Shown one piece after another: positions 32,914-42,183 of a stretch of DNA of 64,000 nt (position 1 is its first letter; the number at the start of each line of letters is the position of its first letter). The DNA comes from Woeseia oceani (lineage in GTDB: Bacteria > Pseudomonadota > Gammaproteobacteria > Steroidobacterales > Woeseiaceae). The stretch covers positions 2,097,001-2,161,000 of the forward strand of contig NZ_CP016268.1 in assembly GCF_001677435.1 (NCBI RefSeq). The letters are read 5' to 3'. The notes below the pieces were generated by a model. That model saw nothing but the letters and a program-made list of their open reading frames with translations, had not been told where the DNA came from and did not search any database. A program made the translations under genes and the position numbers.

Positions 32914-35518
32914 GACGTAACTCTTCGATTCGGCTCAGTAGTGCAAGCGGTCGCCCGTCATCGGCGGACTGATTGCCGTTTACCCCGGTCTCACCCGCTG
33001 CAAAGCGAACCAGGAGTGCATCCACATCCGCGCACCACGATGCCAGGGCCTGCGGCCAGTCTTCTGCTTTGATCTTGCCGAACGGCACGCCTGCGCCTTC
33101 CCCCTGATAGCTGATTTCACGACTGTCCAGATTGATCAGTGCAAGGCCTCCGATCGGCGCAGCAAGTGTCCGCGCATACACTGACAACTGCACATTGGCC
33201 GGTACGCCCTTTTTTGCATTCATGAAGGTCTTGCGTGTACCCGACTTGTAATCAATGACCAGAAGACTCTGGTCTGCAAGCCGATCAATCCGGTCGATAC
33301 GCATATTCAGAACGACAGCCCCGTGTTTCAATTGCAGGCGCTCTTCAAGCGCGTCGATGCTGAAGTCATCACGGGCACATTCTTCGTCCAGAAAGCGCAG
33401 AAGTATCTGTTGCAGGCGACGTTTCTCGAACTGCAGGATCAAACGCAGAATATCGTCCGCCTGTTTGCCGATGTCGGTCAGTGCCAACCACGCTGCGCGC
33501 TCGCTGCGCTCCTCGCGCTGCGCAGCGGTCCAGCCTTGCAACTGGCTGCGCGACGGTTTGTCCAGCAGCAAGCGGTACAACGCATCGTGCAAGGCAATCC
33601 CCCTCAGGCGAGGCGTGAGACCCGCCTGGTACGGCTCCAGCGTATTGGCTGCCAAACGTCCGGCGACAAACGCCGAGAACGGCTCCTCCTGCATGCGTTG
33701 CACGGTATAGGCGCCACCGCGAATTTTTTCATCCGGCAGGACCGGTGGCGCTGAATCAGGGTGCAGCATGTCCAGCTTGGCGCGACCCGCCATGCTGCAC
33801 GCAAACCAGCCCGGATCCCCGGCATCTGTTTCGACCGCAGAGTTTGCATCAAGCTGAAGCAGCGGTGAGGGTTGCAGCTCCGTATCACCGTCACTTCGAG
33901 ACCAGCTGTACAACAACTGAGCGGTCGACTTGCCAAGTCGATCAAGCGTACGCTCCGCAAAAGCCAGCGTATCGGCCGGCGTCGCGTCGGGCATACCGGT
34001 GTCGCGTTGCAACTGCCGGCTTAACAAGGCCAGCGGTTGCCCGGCCGAAGGCCAGCGGCTCGCGTCCATGTTGCCCACCCAGACATGATCAAACTCCAAT
34101 CCGGCAGATTCGAGCAGGCCGATAAGACTTAAGCCACCGGCCGGGGTTTCCGGCTGATAAAGCGTTTCGCCCGCCATCTGGAACAGGTAGCCGACGGCTT
34201 CGCGGAAGGTAGGTACTGACCGTACGCTGCCAAGCCGGGCGAATTCATTCAACAACTGACGCCAGCGGTTGATGAGCTGAAATTCTTCACTGTCCGACTG
34301 CTGAATGCCGGGCCAGCCCAGGCTGCTCAGCAAAGCATCGATGCGCTCCGCCCAGATTGCCGGTGCCAATTGTTCGTCTTGCTGGTTCACGACATCAACC
34401 AGCAACTGCATCCGTTCTCGCCACACTGCGCCGTCAGTCGCTGGTGCTGTGTCATTCAGTGCGTTCAAAAGGTTTCCCGGCTGCCACTGCCTGTCGACCA
34501 GAGAGCGGAGCTGAGTTTCAAGCCGGCAACGCCCGGGCATGTCTTCCTGGCCGAAAAACGGTGAGCGCAGGAGCAAGCTGATGTCTGGACCTCGCAATCC
34601 GTTTGCCGCAAACCGGAGCGCTTTCTCCGCAGCAACAATGGCGGGAAAGGCTGACAAACGCTGACCGTATGAAACGTTTACGGCCGAGCGGTAAGTCGAG
34701 CCAGCCAATTGCCAGCCGGCGGCGAAACCTTCCCTGACTTTACGCGCGATGGCCGCGGCATCTTGTTCGAGATTCGGCACAATTACGGCAATGCGCGCTT
34801 TCGGATCACGCTGCAACTGGTCGCGAGCCCAACGGCCGGCTGCGCGCCATTGGGCATCCTCGTTCGCGTAGGATCGGTAACGTCGTGTCGCGACTCTGGT
34901 CGAAACCGGAACCTCGAGCGTTTCGATGTTGACCGCCGCCAACTGCTCGAAGAGATAACGCTGCACCGGCGTCAATCGGTCGAAGCCTGCCAGGTAAATT
35001 TGTTTGCCGGGCGCTAACTGCGCCCCCTGCAGAACGTCGGCACAGTATTCCGTCAGCTGCGCCTGATCGATCCAGCCTCCCGCCCGCAGAAAATTCTGGT
35101 AAGCGGACGCCGCGCGGACAAACCAGTGCTCGTCACGACTGCTCGCCGCAGCGGTTACCGTGTCGACTGGTATTCGCCAGTCGTGCACGCGCTGCCAGGC
35201 CTGCCGCGCATGCCGCAGAACGCCCGCCGTACTCAGTAAGTCCTGACGACTGGTCTCACCGAGGCACCGCTCCCACAGCAGGCCACTGGCCGCCGGATCT
35301 ATCAGCCGCTGCAGGCCTTGTTGTTCCGCGCCATCCAGCGCCGTTGCGAGCCAATCTGTAATCGCCTCGATGTGCGGCGTCGGCCAGCTACGGTAACCGG
35401 CGCGGCGTTGTTCCTGCTCAAACGCGGCTTGCAGTTCGCGCGCGAGTCGTCGGCTGGCAGTAATGACCGTCGCGTTGACGCTGACAGCGTCCGCCAGCCA
35501 TGGGTAGCCGCTCGTCAT
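32903..35518 (-). CDS. AddB-like nuclease subunit
   Basis: An 871-residue protein. The ATG at 35518 is chosen because it directly follows the aminotransferase stop; the longer frame upstream runs antisense-like through that gene. The C-terminus has a PD-(D/E)XK nuclease core, SLLVIDYKSGTRK near residue 790, with QLSVYARTL after it. The N-terminus (TVITASRRLARELQAAFEQ) lacks a true Walker A motif, and the cysteines that hold the AddB iron-sulfur cluster are not apparent (EEPFSAF replaces a CPF-type motif). This matches the AddB-like DNA repair proteins of gammaproteobacteria rather than Bacillus AddB. Confidence 0.82.
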   Translation of the reverse strand: MTSGYPWLADAVSVNATVITASRRLARELQAAFEQEQRRAGYRSWPTPHIEAITDWLATALDGAEQQGLQRLIDPAASGLLWERCLGETSRQDLLSTAGVLRHARQAWQRVHDWRIPVDTVTAAASSRDEHWFVRAASAYQNFLRAGGWIDQAQLTEYCADVLQGAQLAPGKQIYLAGFDRLTPVQRYLFEQLAAVNIETLEVPVSTRVATRRYRSYANEDAQWRAAGRWARDQLQRDPKARIAVIVPNLEQDAAAIARKVREGFAAGWQLAGSTYRSAVNVSYGQRLSAFPAIVAAEKALRFAANGLRGPDISLLLRSPFFGQEDMPGRCRLETQLRSLVDRQWQPGNLLNALNDTAPATDGAVWRERMQLLVDVVNQQDEQLAPAIWAERIDALLSSLGWPGIQQSDSEEFQLINRWRQLLNEFARLGSVRSVPTFREAVGYLFQMAGETLYQPETPAGGLSLIGLLESAGLEFDHVWVGNMDASRWPSAGQPLALLSRQLQRDTGMPDATPADTLAFAERTLDRLGKSTAQLLYSWSRSDGDTELQPSPLLQLDANSAVETDAGDPGWFACSMAGRAKLDMLHPDSAPPVLPDEKIRGGAYTVQRMQEEPFSAFVAGRLAANTLEPYQAGLTPRLRGIALHDALYRLLLDKPSRSQLQGWTAAQREERSERAAWLALTDIGKQADDILRLILQFEKRRLQQILLRFLDEECARDDFSIDALEERLQLKHGAVVLNMRIDRIDRLADQSLLVIDYKSGTRKTFMNAKKGVPANVQLSVYARTLAAPIGGLALINLDSREISYQGEGAGVPFGKIKAEDWPQALASWCADVDALLVRFAAGETGVNGNQSADDGRPLALLSRIEELRRED

Positions 35519-35520
35519 GC

Positions 35521-36738
35521 TCAGGCCGACTGTGCCAACAGACTGTCGATTCGCTCGAATACGGTGTGCAGGGTATCGACGTCCGGCAATGTGGTAATTC
35601 GAAAATGATCGCTGTAGGTCGTATTGAAGCTGCTGCCGGGCGCGATCAGCACGTGGTGATCTTCCAGCAATCGACGTGCAAATTCGCGATCCGTCAATTC
35701 CCTGGACACTGACTCGGCCAGACGAATGAACGCGTACATCGCTCCTTTGGGAGGCACCATTTCCAGGTACGGACTCGCCGCAACGCAATCAATGATCGCC
35801 TGCCGGGATTGATACAAACGACCGCCGGGTTCAACCAGTTCGCGAATACTCTGGAATCCTCCCAGTGCGGTTTGAACTGCCCATTGCCCGGGCACGTTAC
35901 TGCAAAGCCGCAGTGCGGCCAGCAGTTCCATGGCATGTGCGAGCTGACTACCCCGCTCCAAATCGCCACCAAATACACACCAGCCCACGCGGTAACCGCA
36001 GGCACGGTAGATTTTGGACAGGCCGGAATACGTCAGGCACAGCGAATTGCGGACCATCGTTGCCAGCGGCACAAACTCCGCGCCGTCGTAGGTCATCTGG
36101 TCATAGATCTCATCAGCCAGAATCACAAGCCCGTGCCGCTCAGCGAACTCCACGAGGCCGCGCAGAACTGCACGGCTGTAGACGGCGCCGGACGGATTGT
36201 TCGGATTAATAACCACGATGGCGCGGCAACGTGCAGTCACCAAACCCTCGAGGGCTGCCAGGTCCGGCTGAAACTCGGCATCCGGAGGACATGGATAGTG
36301 CACAGCCTTGCCGCCGTTCAACGTCACCGCAGCTGACCACAACGGGTAATCCGGGCTGGGAACCAGTACTTCGTCGCAAGGGTTGAGCATGGCCCGCAAC
36401 GAGAGATCGATCAGTTCGCTAACCCCGTTGCCGATGAACACGTCATCCGCACTGATGTTCTGGATGCCGCGATTCTGCTGCTGCATGACCACGGCTTCAC
36501 GCGCCGGGAATATGCCTTTCTGATGACTGTAAGGCTCCGCTGCACCGAGATTCTCGATCATGGCCAGGCGCATGGTTTCCGGCGTCCGGTAGCCGTAGAG
36601 TCCTGGATTGCCGATATTCAGCGAAATAATTTCGTAGCCGCGTTTTTCCAGTTCCAGCGCACGATGTGCCAGTTGGCCGCGTATTTCGTATTTGACGTCG
36701 GACAGCGCATCGCTGGTAGCCACTGTTAATGGTTTCAT
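35521..36738 (-). CDS. alaA: Alanine-forming aminotransferase, AlaA-like
   Basis: A 405-residue class I PLP aminotransferase. It opens with KYEIRGQLAHRALELEKRGYEIISLNIGNPGLYGY, the text typical of AlaA (YfbQ), which makes alanine from pyruvate and glutamate. The cofactor Asn motif NPNNPSGAVY is near residue 175, LADEIYDQMTY near 208, and the PLP Lys lies in TYSGLSKIYRACGYRVGW. The gene is immediately upstream of the AddB-like gene, with the stop 2 bases from the next start, so read-through is likely though functionally unrelated. Confidence 0.9.
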   Translation of the reverse strand: MKPLTVATSDALSDVKYEIRGQLAHRALELEKRGYEIISLNIGNPGLYGYRTPETMRLAMIENLGAAEPYSHQKGIFPAREAVVMQQQNRGIQNISADDVFIGNGVSELIDLSLRAMLNPCDEVLVPSPDYPLWSAAVTLNGGKAVHYPCPPDAEFQPDLAALEGLVTARCRAIVVINPNNPSGAVYSRAVLRGLVEFAERHGLVILADEIYDQMTYDGAEFVPLATMVRNSLCLTYSGLSKIYRACGYRVGWCVFGGDLERGSQLAHAMELLAALRLCSNVPGQWAVQTALGGFQSIRELVEPGGRLYQSRQAIIDCVAASPYLEMVPPKGAMYAFIRLAESVSRELTDREFARRLLEDHHVLIAPGSSFNTTYSDHFRITTLPDVDTLHTVFERIDSLLAQSA

Positions 36739-36772
36739 TCGTTCGTTTCAGTGCAGTTATTAACGCTCCGCA

Positions 36773-37984
36773 TCATATAGTACCGGCAGCTCGCAACGCG
36801 GCGATTTTCTCTGGGCTGTAGCCCAACGCTTGGGTCAATACGTCATCGGTGTGCTCACCGAGCAACGGTGGCGCACAGTGCATGCGGGTTGGCGTCGCCG
36901 AAAACCTTACTGGATTCGCGACACTTGGCACGGAACCGGCCGACGGGTGCGGCAACGAATGTACCAGTCCCCGTTCAATGGTCTGAGGATCGGAAAATAC
37001 CTGTGCGAGATCGTTGATCGGGCCACTGGGTACGCCACGGTCTCGAAATTTCTGCAGCCAGTCCGCGGTCGACGCCGTCCGCATTTTCGTCGCCAACTCC
37101 GCCACCAGCTCGTCACGGTACTTGACGCGGCTGCTATTGCCGCTAAAGCGCGCATCCTGGGCCAGATGAGCCAGCCCCAGAGCTTCGACACAATCAGCAA
37201 ACTGCCGATCGTTCCCGACCGCCAGCATCAAATAGCCGTCCGCCGTCTTGAACGATTGATACGGAACAATGTTGGGATGCGCATTCCCGTGGCGCATCGG
37301 TACTTCTTCGCCAACCAGGTAATTCATCGCCTGGTTCGCCAGCCACGCTACCTGACTGTCAAACAACGGCACATCGATGTGTTGGCCGGCACCGGTTCGC
37401 TCACGAGCGTGCAATGCGGCGAGTATGCCGCTGACGGCATACATACCAGCCATGATGTCGGCGACCGCGACGCCGGTTTTCTGTGGTTCGCCGTGCGCGT
37501 CGCCGGTCAGACTCATCAAACCAGCCGAAGCCTGAATCATCGCGTCGTAGCCGGGCTCAGCGGCGCGCTGACTGTCTTGCCCGTAGGCCGATATCGAACA
37601 GTAAATTAACGTCGGATAGTCACTCAGCAGGGTGGCTGCATCGAGCCCGTAGCGCACCAGTGAGCCCACCCGGAAATTCTCGAGCACGACATCACTTTGC
37701 GCTACCAACTCGCGAATCAATTGCTGACCAGCAGCATCGGCAATATTCACCGTGATCGACTTCTTGTTGCGATTGGTCGCCAGAAAATAGGCTGATTCAG
37801 CGGTGTCGCTGCCATCGTCGGCGCGTAACCAGGGAGGCCCCCACTGGCGCGTGTCATCGCCGCGACCCGGCTGCTCTACTTTGATGACTTCCGCACCGTA
37901 GTCGGCCAGCAGCTGACTGGCCCAGGGCCCGGCCAGGACCCGGGAAAGGTCCAGTACTTTGATGTCCTGTAGCGGTCCTTGCAT
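36773..37984 (-). CDS. CaiB/BaiF family CoA-transferase (family III)
   Basis: A 403-residue class III CoA-transferase. The ATG at 37984 starts LQDIKVLDLSRVLAGPWASQLLADYGAEVIKVEQPGRGDDTR, the canonical N-terminus; codons upstream are unlikely to be coding. The catalytic Asp lies in PGYDAMIQASAGLMSLTG near residue 168. NRNKKSITVNI is the CoA-binding loop and IDVPLFDSQVAWL is also typical. The substrate is unknown: the family includes formyl-, succinyl- and carnitinyl-CoA transferases. Preceded by a terminator, so it is probably transcribed from its own promoter. Confidence 0.88.
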   Translation of the reverse strand: MQGPLQDIKVLDLSRVLAGPWASQLLADYGAEVIKVEQPGRGDDTRQWGPPWLRADDGSDTAESAYFLATNRNKKSITVNIADAAGQQLIRELVAQSDVVLENFRVGSLVRYGLDAATLLSDYPTLIYCSISAYGQDSQRAAEPGYDAMIQASAGLMSLTGDAHGEPQKTGVAVADIMAGMYAVSGILAALHARERTGAGQHIDVPLFDSQVAWLANQAMNYLVGEEVPMRHGNAHPNIVPYQSFKTADGYLMLAVGNDRQFADCVEALGLAHLAQDARFSGNSSRVKYRDELVAELATKMRTASTADWLQKFRDRGVPSGPINDLAQVFSDPQTIERGLVHSLPHPSAGSVPSVANPVRFSATPTRMHCAPPLLGEHTDDVLTQALGYSPEKIAALRAAGTI

Positions 37985-38074
37985 CGCAACGAATCCGTAT
38001 TGGCAGAGGGTCGCCGATTGTCGAATTCCCCACCAGCAAGCGCAAGGGTTGGTCTGTTCGCGATTGCAGGCCAA

Positions 38075-38106
38075 TAAAAAACCCGACCAGCGTTAGCTGG
38101 TCGGGT
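38075..38106 (-). terminator. Rho-independent terminator after the DUF6491-like gene
   Basis: ACCCGACCAGC (38081-38091) pairs perfectly with GCTGGTCGGGT (38096-38106), loop GTTA. On the minus strand the stem is followed by TTTTTTATT. It lies 72 bases past the stop of the minus-strand gene at 38178. Confidence 0.9.
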
Positions 38107-38177
38107 GGGTCCGCACGGAGAATTGCGGATTGCGCGACTAGGTTGGTGTACTGACCTTGCGGCACTGACTGACCAAC

Positions 38178-38651
38178 TCAGTCTAGCTCTTCAACCTCTG
38201 CGCCTTTAACGTCGGCCGGCGTCGGGGTCTGTTTATCCGGCGGTGTCTTCTTGCCGAACCGGATCAGTATCTCTTCTATCTGTTCTTCATTAACGCGGCT
38301 GATTGACCGCACGCTGATGCTTTCATTGCCAAGTCCGCCGAAGACGATCGAGTCGCCGCCGTAGGGACACAATTGATCGTCTCGTGACGAAAATCCCAGC
38401 CGGAATGACGATCGAATGCCAAAAGCCGGCCTGCCCAAGGTGACGAAATAACCGCGTCTCGCGCTCCCCCGAATCAGGAGGTGGCTGTCGTCCAGCGCGG
38501 TATAGTCTCGGATAGTCCGGATCAGGATGCAATCGGAACCTCGCAAATTGAGGTCATCCAGACGCTTGCCAGGCTCCTCAGCAGTCACTTCAAACATTAA
38601 GAAAAGACTTGAACAAACAATAATAAACAATTGTTTTAAAGATGTTTTCAT
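38178..38651 (-). CDS. Secreted DUF6491-like protein
   Basis: A 157-residue protein from the ATG at 38651, which opens a signal peptide (KTSLKQLFIIVCSSLFLMFEVTAE) preceded by TAAGG. The mature part has SDCILIRTIRDYTALDDSHLLIRGSARRGYFVTLGRPAFGI, which resembles DUF6491 proteins: a Cys, an RxIxxYxxLDD segment and a single-domain beta-rich fold. A second Cys lies in DDQLCPYGGDSI, so a disulfide is likely. The C-terminus is charged. Function unknown. It stands between a sulfurtransferase gene and a terminator. Confidence 0.68.
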   Translation of the reverse strand: MKTSLKQLFIIVCSSLFLMFEVTAEEPGKRLDDLNLRGSDCILIRTIRDYTALDDSHLLIRGSARRGYFVTLGRPAFGIRSSFRLGFSSRDDQLCPYGGDSIVFGGLGNESISVRSISRVNEEQIEEILIRFGKKTPPDKQTPTPADVKGAEVEELD

Positions 38652-38783
38652 AAACCTTAATGATCCTCTCCCGGAGCAAAAACCGGCACAAGATTTCCCC
38701 GACTCTCCGTGCAATTGGACAGAACGGTCCTGAATTAAGTTCAGCGGCGCCCGCTGGCACGGTTGCGAGGCCGTCGAACGCAT

Positions 38784-39632
38784 TCAGGGCGCCACGGGCC
38801 GCGCCGGATCCCGAATCCACTCGCTCCACGAGCCCGGATACAGGCGCGGAGCCGGCAGGCCGGCGAGATGCGCTGACAGCGCCAGGTGGCAGGCTGTGAC
38901 GCCAGAGCCACACATCACGGCCCATTCCGTCGGCGCCTGCCCCGCAAACAGCGCGTTCCATTGCTCTGCCAACTCGGCGCTGCTGCGCCAGCGGCCATCC
39001 GCTAACAAATTTTGCGCAAACGGGTAATTCAGGGCGCCCGGAACGTGACCCGCGCGACTATCGATGGGTTCCGCCTCGCCGCGAAACCGGCTGGCCTCCC
39101 GGGCATCGACCAGCAATGGCGCCCTGCCGGCCCTCAAACGCTCGGAGAGCTCCTCAGTGTCCATGACCCACTCTGGCCGGGGCTGGGCCTGAAACGTCCC
39201 CTCAGGCGGTCTCTGAGCGACTTGTTCGACAGCAAAGCCCTTTGCCTGCCACGCGGCCATGCCGCCGTCCAGCACGGCAACGGCAGAATGCCCCAGCCAA
39301 CGCATCATCCACCACAAGCGGGCGGCCAGACCACCGCCGGCTGCATCGTACACAACCACCTGGGTCGCGGCAGATATTCCGTAGCGGCGGATCGTCGCTT
39401 CAATCAGTGCCACCTCCGGCAGCGGGTGCCGACCGGTCGCTGCGCTTACCGGCGCGGCCAGATCGCGATCCAGATGAGCGTAGACGGCCCCGGGAATGTG
39501 CGCCGCGTTGAAATCGGCCCGGCCCTTTTCCGTATCCATAAGGTCGAACCGGCAGTCCACTACGCGCCAAGCCGGATCGTCCAGGTGTCGTTGTAGCTCC
39601 TCAACCGAAACAAGACCACACTTTGCCTGCAT
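38784..39632 (-). CDS. sseA: 3-mercaptopyruvate/thiosulfate sulfurtransferase
   Basis: A 282-residue two-rhodanese-domain enzyme. The N-terminal domain is the inactive one (VVDCRFDLMDTEKGRADFNAAHIPGAVYAHLDRDLAAP). The C-terminal domain bears the catalytic Cys in VMCGSGVTACHLAL, the loop form CGSGVTA that indicates mercaptopyruvate preference over thiosulfate. The RSRAGHVPGALN-like segment (DSRAGHVPGALNYPF) precedes it. No export signal is visible, so it is cytoplasmic. It is divergent from etfB. Confidence 0.9.
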   Translation of the reverse strand: MQAKCGLVSVEELQRHLDDPAWRVVDCRFDLMDTEKGRADFNAAHIPGAVYAHLDRDLAAPVSAATGRHPLPEVALIEATIRRYGISAATQVVVYDAAGGGLAARLWWMMRWLGHSAVAVLDGGMAAWQAKGFAVEQVAQRPPEGTFQAQPRPEWVMDTEELSERLRAGRAPLLVDAREASRFRGEAEPIDSRAGHVPGALNYPFAQNLLADGRWRSSAELAEQWNALFAGQAPTEWAVMCGSGVTACHLALSAHLAGLPAPRLYPGSWSEWIRDPARPVAP

Positions 39633-39757
39633 TCCACTGCCCCTTTAATTGCTCTGATTGCGCCTTGTACACCCGATGGCGGTCGGGGACAATGTGCCGC
39701 CCGGGTAACCGCCCGGTTGCACCGCAGTACAGACTCGACTCTTGGGAGAATAATTGC

Positions 39758-40507
39758 GTGGAAAGGATACTGGTAGGCCTGAAACGGGTGGTTGATTACA
39801 ACGTTCGGGTTCGCGTCCGCTCCGATGGCAGCGGCGTTGACACCGACGGTGTCAAAATGAGCATCAACCCGTTTGATGAAATCGCCCTGGAAGAAGCATT
39901 ACGCATTCGCGAGCGTGGCGAAGCAAGCGAAGTCATCGTGGTATCCATCGGTTCGGGCGAAGCGCAGCAGCAGCTCCGTACCGGACTGGCGATGGGTGCT
40001 GACCGGGCCATTCTTGTCAAAAGCGAGACTGAACTTGATTCCCTGAGCGCCGCGAAGACATTGCTCGCGGTAGTCGAACGCGAAACACCAGATCTCGTCT
40101 TGCTCGGCAAACAAGCCATCGACAACGACAACAACCAAACCGGGCAGATGCTGGCTGCACTGTGGAATCGGCCGCAGGCGACGTTTGCTTCTGCAGTCAA
40201 AGTGCTGGATGGCCGTTTACAAGTTACTCGCGAGGTTGACGTCGGTTTGGAAACAATCGAAGTCGATTTGCCTGCCGTTGTAACCACGGACCTGCGCCTG
40301 AATGAGCCCCGCTACGTGAAATTGCCGGACATCATGAAAGCGAAGAAAAAGCCGTTGCAGGAAATCGATGCAGCCGAGCTGAACATCAGCGCTGATCACA
40401 GCATCAAGACCACGGCATTCGAACCGCCTCAGGAGCGCCAGAAAGGCATCATGGTCAGTGACGTATCGGAACTGGTTTCCGCCCTGAAAGACAAAGGATT
40501 GCTGTAA
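39758..40507 (+). CDS. etfB: Electron transfer flavoprotein beta subunit
   Basis: A 249-residue ETF small subunit that binds AMP. The GTG at 39758 follows GGGAGAA and begins ERILVGLKRVVDYNVRVRV, the usual N-terminus. Other signatures are VKMSINPFDEIALEEALR, LAMGADRAILV and LGKQAIDNDNNQTGQMLAALW. It forms a heterodimer with EtfA and accepts electrons from acyl-CoA dehydrogenases, two of which are encoded in the window. Its stop TAA shares a base with the etfA ATG (TAATG). Confidence 0.95.
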   Translation: MERILVGLKRVVDYNVRVRVRSDGSGVDTDGVKMSINPFDEIALEEALRIRERGEASEVIVVSIGSGEAQQQLRTGLAMGADRAILVKSETELDSLSAAKTLLAVVERETPDLVLLGKQAIDNDNNQTGQMLAALWNRPQATFASAVKVLDGRLQVTREVDVGLETIEVDLPAVVTTDLRLNEPRYVKLPDIMKAKKKPLQEIDAAELNISADHSIKTTAFEPPQERQKGIMVSDVSELVSALKDKGLL

Positions 40508-41451
40508 TGAGCAAAATACTCATCATTGCCGAACACGATGGCCAGAGCCTGAATTCAAGCACGGCCAAATGCGTCAGCTGTGCGCAAGCCATAGACGGTG
40601 CGGAAATCGATATCGTGGTGCTGGCTGCCGACTGCACGGCGATTGCCGCGGAAGCCGCGAAAATCAGTGGGGTCAGCAAGGTGCTGGCGGTCAATAATCC
40701 CGCGAATGAGCATTTGCTGGCCGCGACGCTTGCGCCGCAGATCATCGCCATTGCCGCTGATTACAGCCACGTATTCGGGCCTTCAACGACTTTCGGTAAA
40801 GACCTGATGCCCAGGGTCGCCGCCCTGCTCGGCGTCAACCAGATCAGTGACATTATGGAAGTGCTTGGCGCACACAGCTTCAAACGACCGGTGTACGCAG
40901 GCAACGTAATAACGACCGTCGAAGCATCCGGCGACAGCAAGGTTGTCGCCACCGTACGCACAGCGTCGTACAGCGCCGCTGCATTGAGCGGTAATGCAAC
41001 GATTGATGTCGCGGACATCGCTGTCGATCTGCCACAACATACCCGGTTCGTAGAGCTGCAAGCCGGATCAAGCGATCGACCCGATCTGCAAACGGCCTCC
41101 AAGGTTGTTTCCGGCGGCCGGGCTTTAGGCAGTGCGGAAAAGTTCGAGATTATCTACCAGTTCGCTGACTCCATTGGCGCAGCGGTTGGTGCATCACGAG
41201 CAGCGGTTGATGCCGGCTATGTTCCAAACGAAATGCAGGTTGGCCAGACCGGCAAGATCATTGCTCCGGATTTGTACTTCGCAATCGGCATTTCCGGCGC
41301 GATTCAGCACCTGACCGGCATCAAGGATGCCGGAACCATTGTGGCCATCAATAAAGATGCGGATGCGCCAATATTCGATGTCGCTGATATCGGCCTGGTC
41401 GGTGATTTGTTCACCGTTATCCCGGAGCTGCAGCAGGCGCTGCAATCCTGA
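40507..41451 (+). CDS. etfA: Electron transfer flavoprotein alpha subunit
   Basis: A 314-residue ETF large subunit. The C-terminal FAD domain has the signatures GAAVGASRAAVDAGYVP, QVGQTGKIIAPDLYFAIGISGAIQHLTGI and VAINKDADAPIFDVADIGLVGD. Together with EtfB it passes electrons to ETF:quinone oxidoreductase, which is not encoded in the window. Start overlaps etfB by one base. A perfect 16-bp hairpin follows the stop. Confidence 0.96.
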   Translation: MSKILIIAEHDGQSLNSSTAKCVSCAQAIDGAEIDIVVLAADCTAIAAEAAKISGVSKVLAVNNPANEHLLAATLAPQIIAIAADYSHVFGPSTTFGKDLMPRVAALLGVNQISDIMEVLGAHSFKRPVYAGNVITTVEASGDSKVVATVRTASYSAAALSGNATIDVADIAVDLPQHTRFVELQAGSSDRPDLQTASKVVSGGRALGSAEKFEIIYQFADSIGAAVGASRAAVDAGYVPNEMQVGQTGKIIAPDLYFAIGISGAIQHLTGIKDAGTIVAINKDADAPIFDVADIGLVGDLFTVIPELQQALQS

Positions 41452-41454
41452 ATC

Positions 41455-41491
41455 GCAACGGCATTGCGGCCCTGAGCCGCAATGCCGTTGC
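41455..41491. terminator. Perfect 16-bp hairpin between convergent etfA and peroxiredoxin genes
   Basis: GCAACGGCATTGCGGC (41455-41470) pairs without mismatch with GCCGCAATGCCGTTGC (41476-41491) around CCTGA. It sits between the two stop codons. No T-run follows on either strand, so it may block or stabilise both messages rather than act as a classic terminator. Confidence 0.6.
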
Positions 41492-41497
41492 CTGTCG

Positions 41498-41980
41498 CTA
41501 CAGCTGCGCCAATATGGCTTCCGCTTTGCTCACTTCAAACTCGCCCGGCTGTTCAACCGCGACATGCGTGGCAACACCATCGTCGACGACAATGGCAAAA
41601 CGCTGACCACGTATACCCATGCCGAAGCCGCTGGCATCCAGTTCGAGCCCTAACGCTTTTGCGTACTCGGCATTGCCATCAGCAAGCATCATCACTTTGC
41701 TGCCGACACCGCGATCCTTACCCCAGGCGTCCATGACAAATACGTCGTTCACGGCCATGCAGGCTATCGTATCGACGCCCTTTGACATCAGATCGTCCGC
41801 CTGATCGACGAAGCCCGGCAAGTGGTTCATTGAGCAGGTTGGGGTAAATGCCCCTGGCACTGATACCAGCACCACTTTCTTGCCTGCAAACAGCTCTTCG
41901 CTCGACACGGCACCGGGCCCTGCGTCGGTCATTACGCCGAACGTACCTGACGGCATCTTGTCGCCCACTTTAATGGTCAT
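41498..41980 (-). CDS. Peroxiredoxin, Prx5-type
   Basis: A 160-residue thiol peroxidase of the Prx5 (atypical) class. The peroxidatic Cys lies in VSVPGAFTPTCSMNHLPGF near residue 49, followed by VDTIACMAVNDVFVMDAWGKD with another Cys, and GMGIRGQRFAIVVDDGV. Such enzymes reduce H2O2 and alkyl hydroperoxides with glutathione/glutaredoxin or thioredoxin. No fused glutaredoxin domain is present. Start ATG at 41980 gives the normal TIKVGDKMP opening. It converges on etfA. Confidence 0.92.
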   Translation of the reverse strand: MTIKVGDKMPSGTFGVMTDAGPGAVSSEELFAGKKVVLVSVPGAFTPTCSMNHLPGFVDQADDLMSKGVDTIACMAVNDVFVMDAWGKDRGVGSKVMMLADGNAEYAKALGLELDASGFGMGIRGQRFAIVVDDGVATHVAVEQPGEFEVSKAEAILAQL

Positions 41981-42183
41981 TCAATTTTCTCCTCGCGGGT
42001 TGGATGAATTTTGCGCCGCAACGGTGAGCACTAACCGCACCGGCGGACTGCGCCGGCAATGGTATGCTGATTTCACGGTGTCGTCATGCTCAATAATCCC
42101 AGCCACTGCTGATACCGCCCGCACATACGGGTGACCGCCAATCGATCGAGCCGTACAATATTAACTCCGCAGGAGGACCAACG

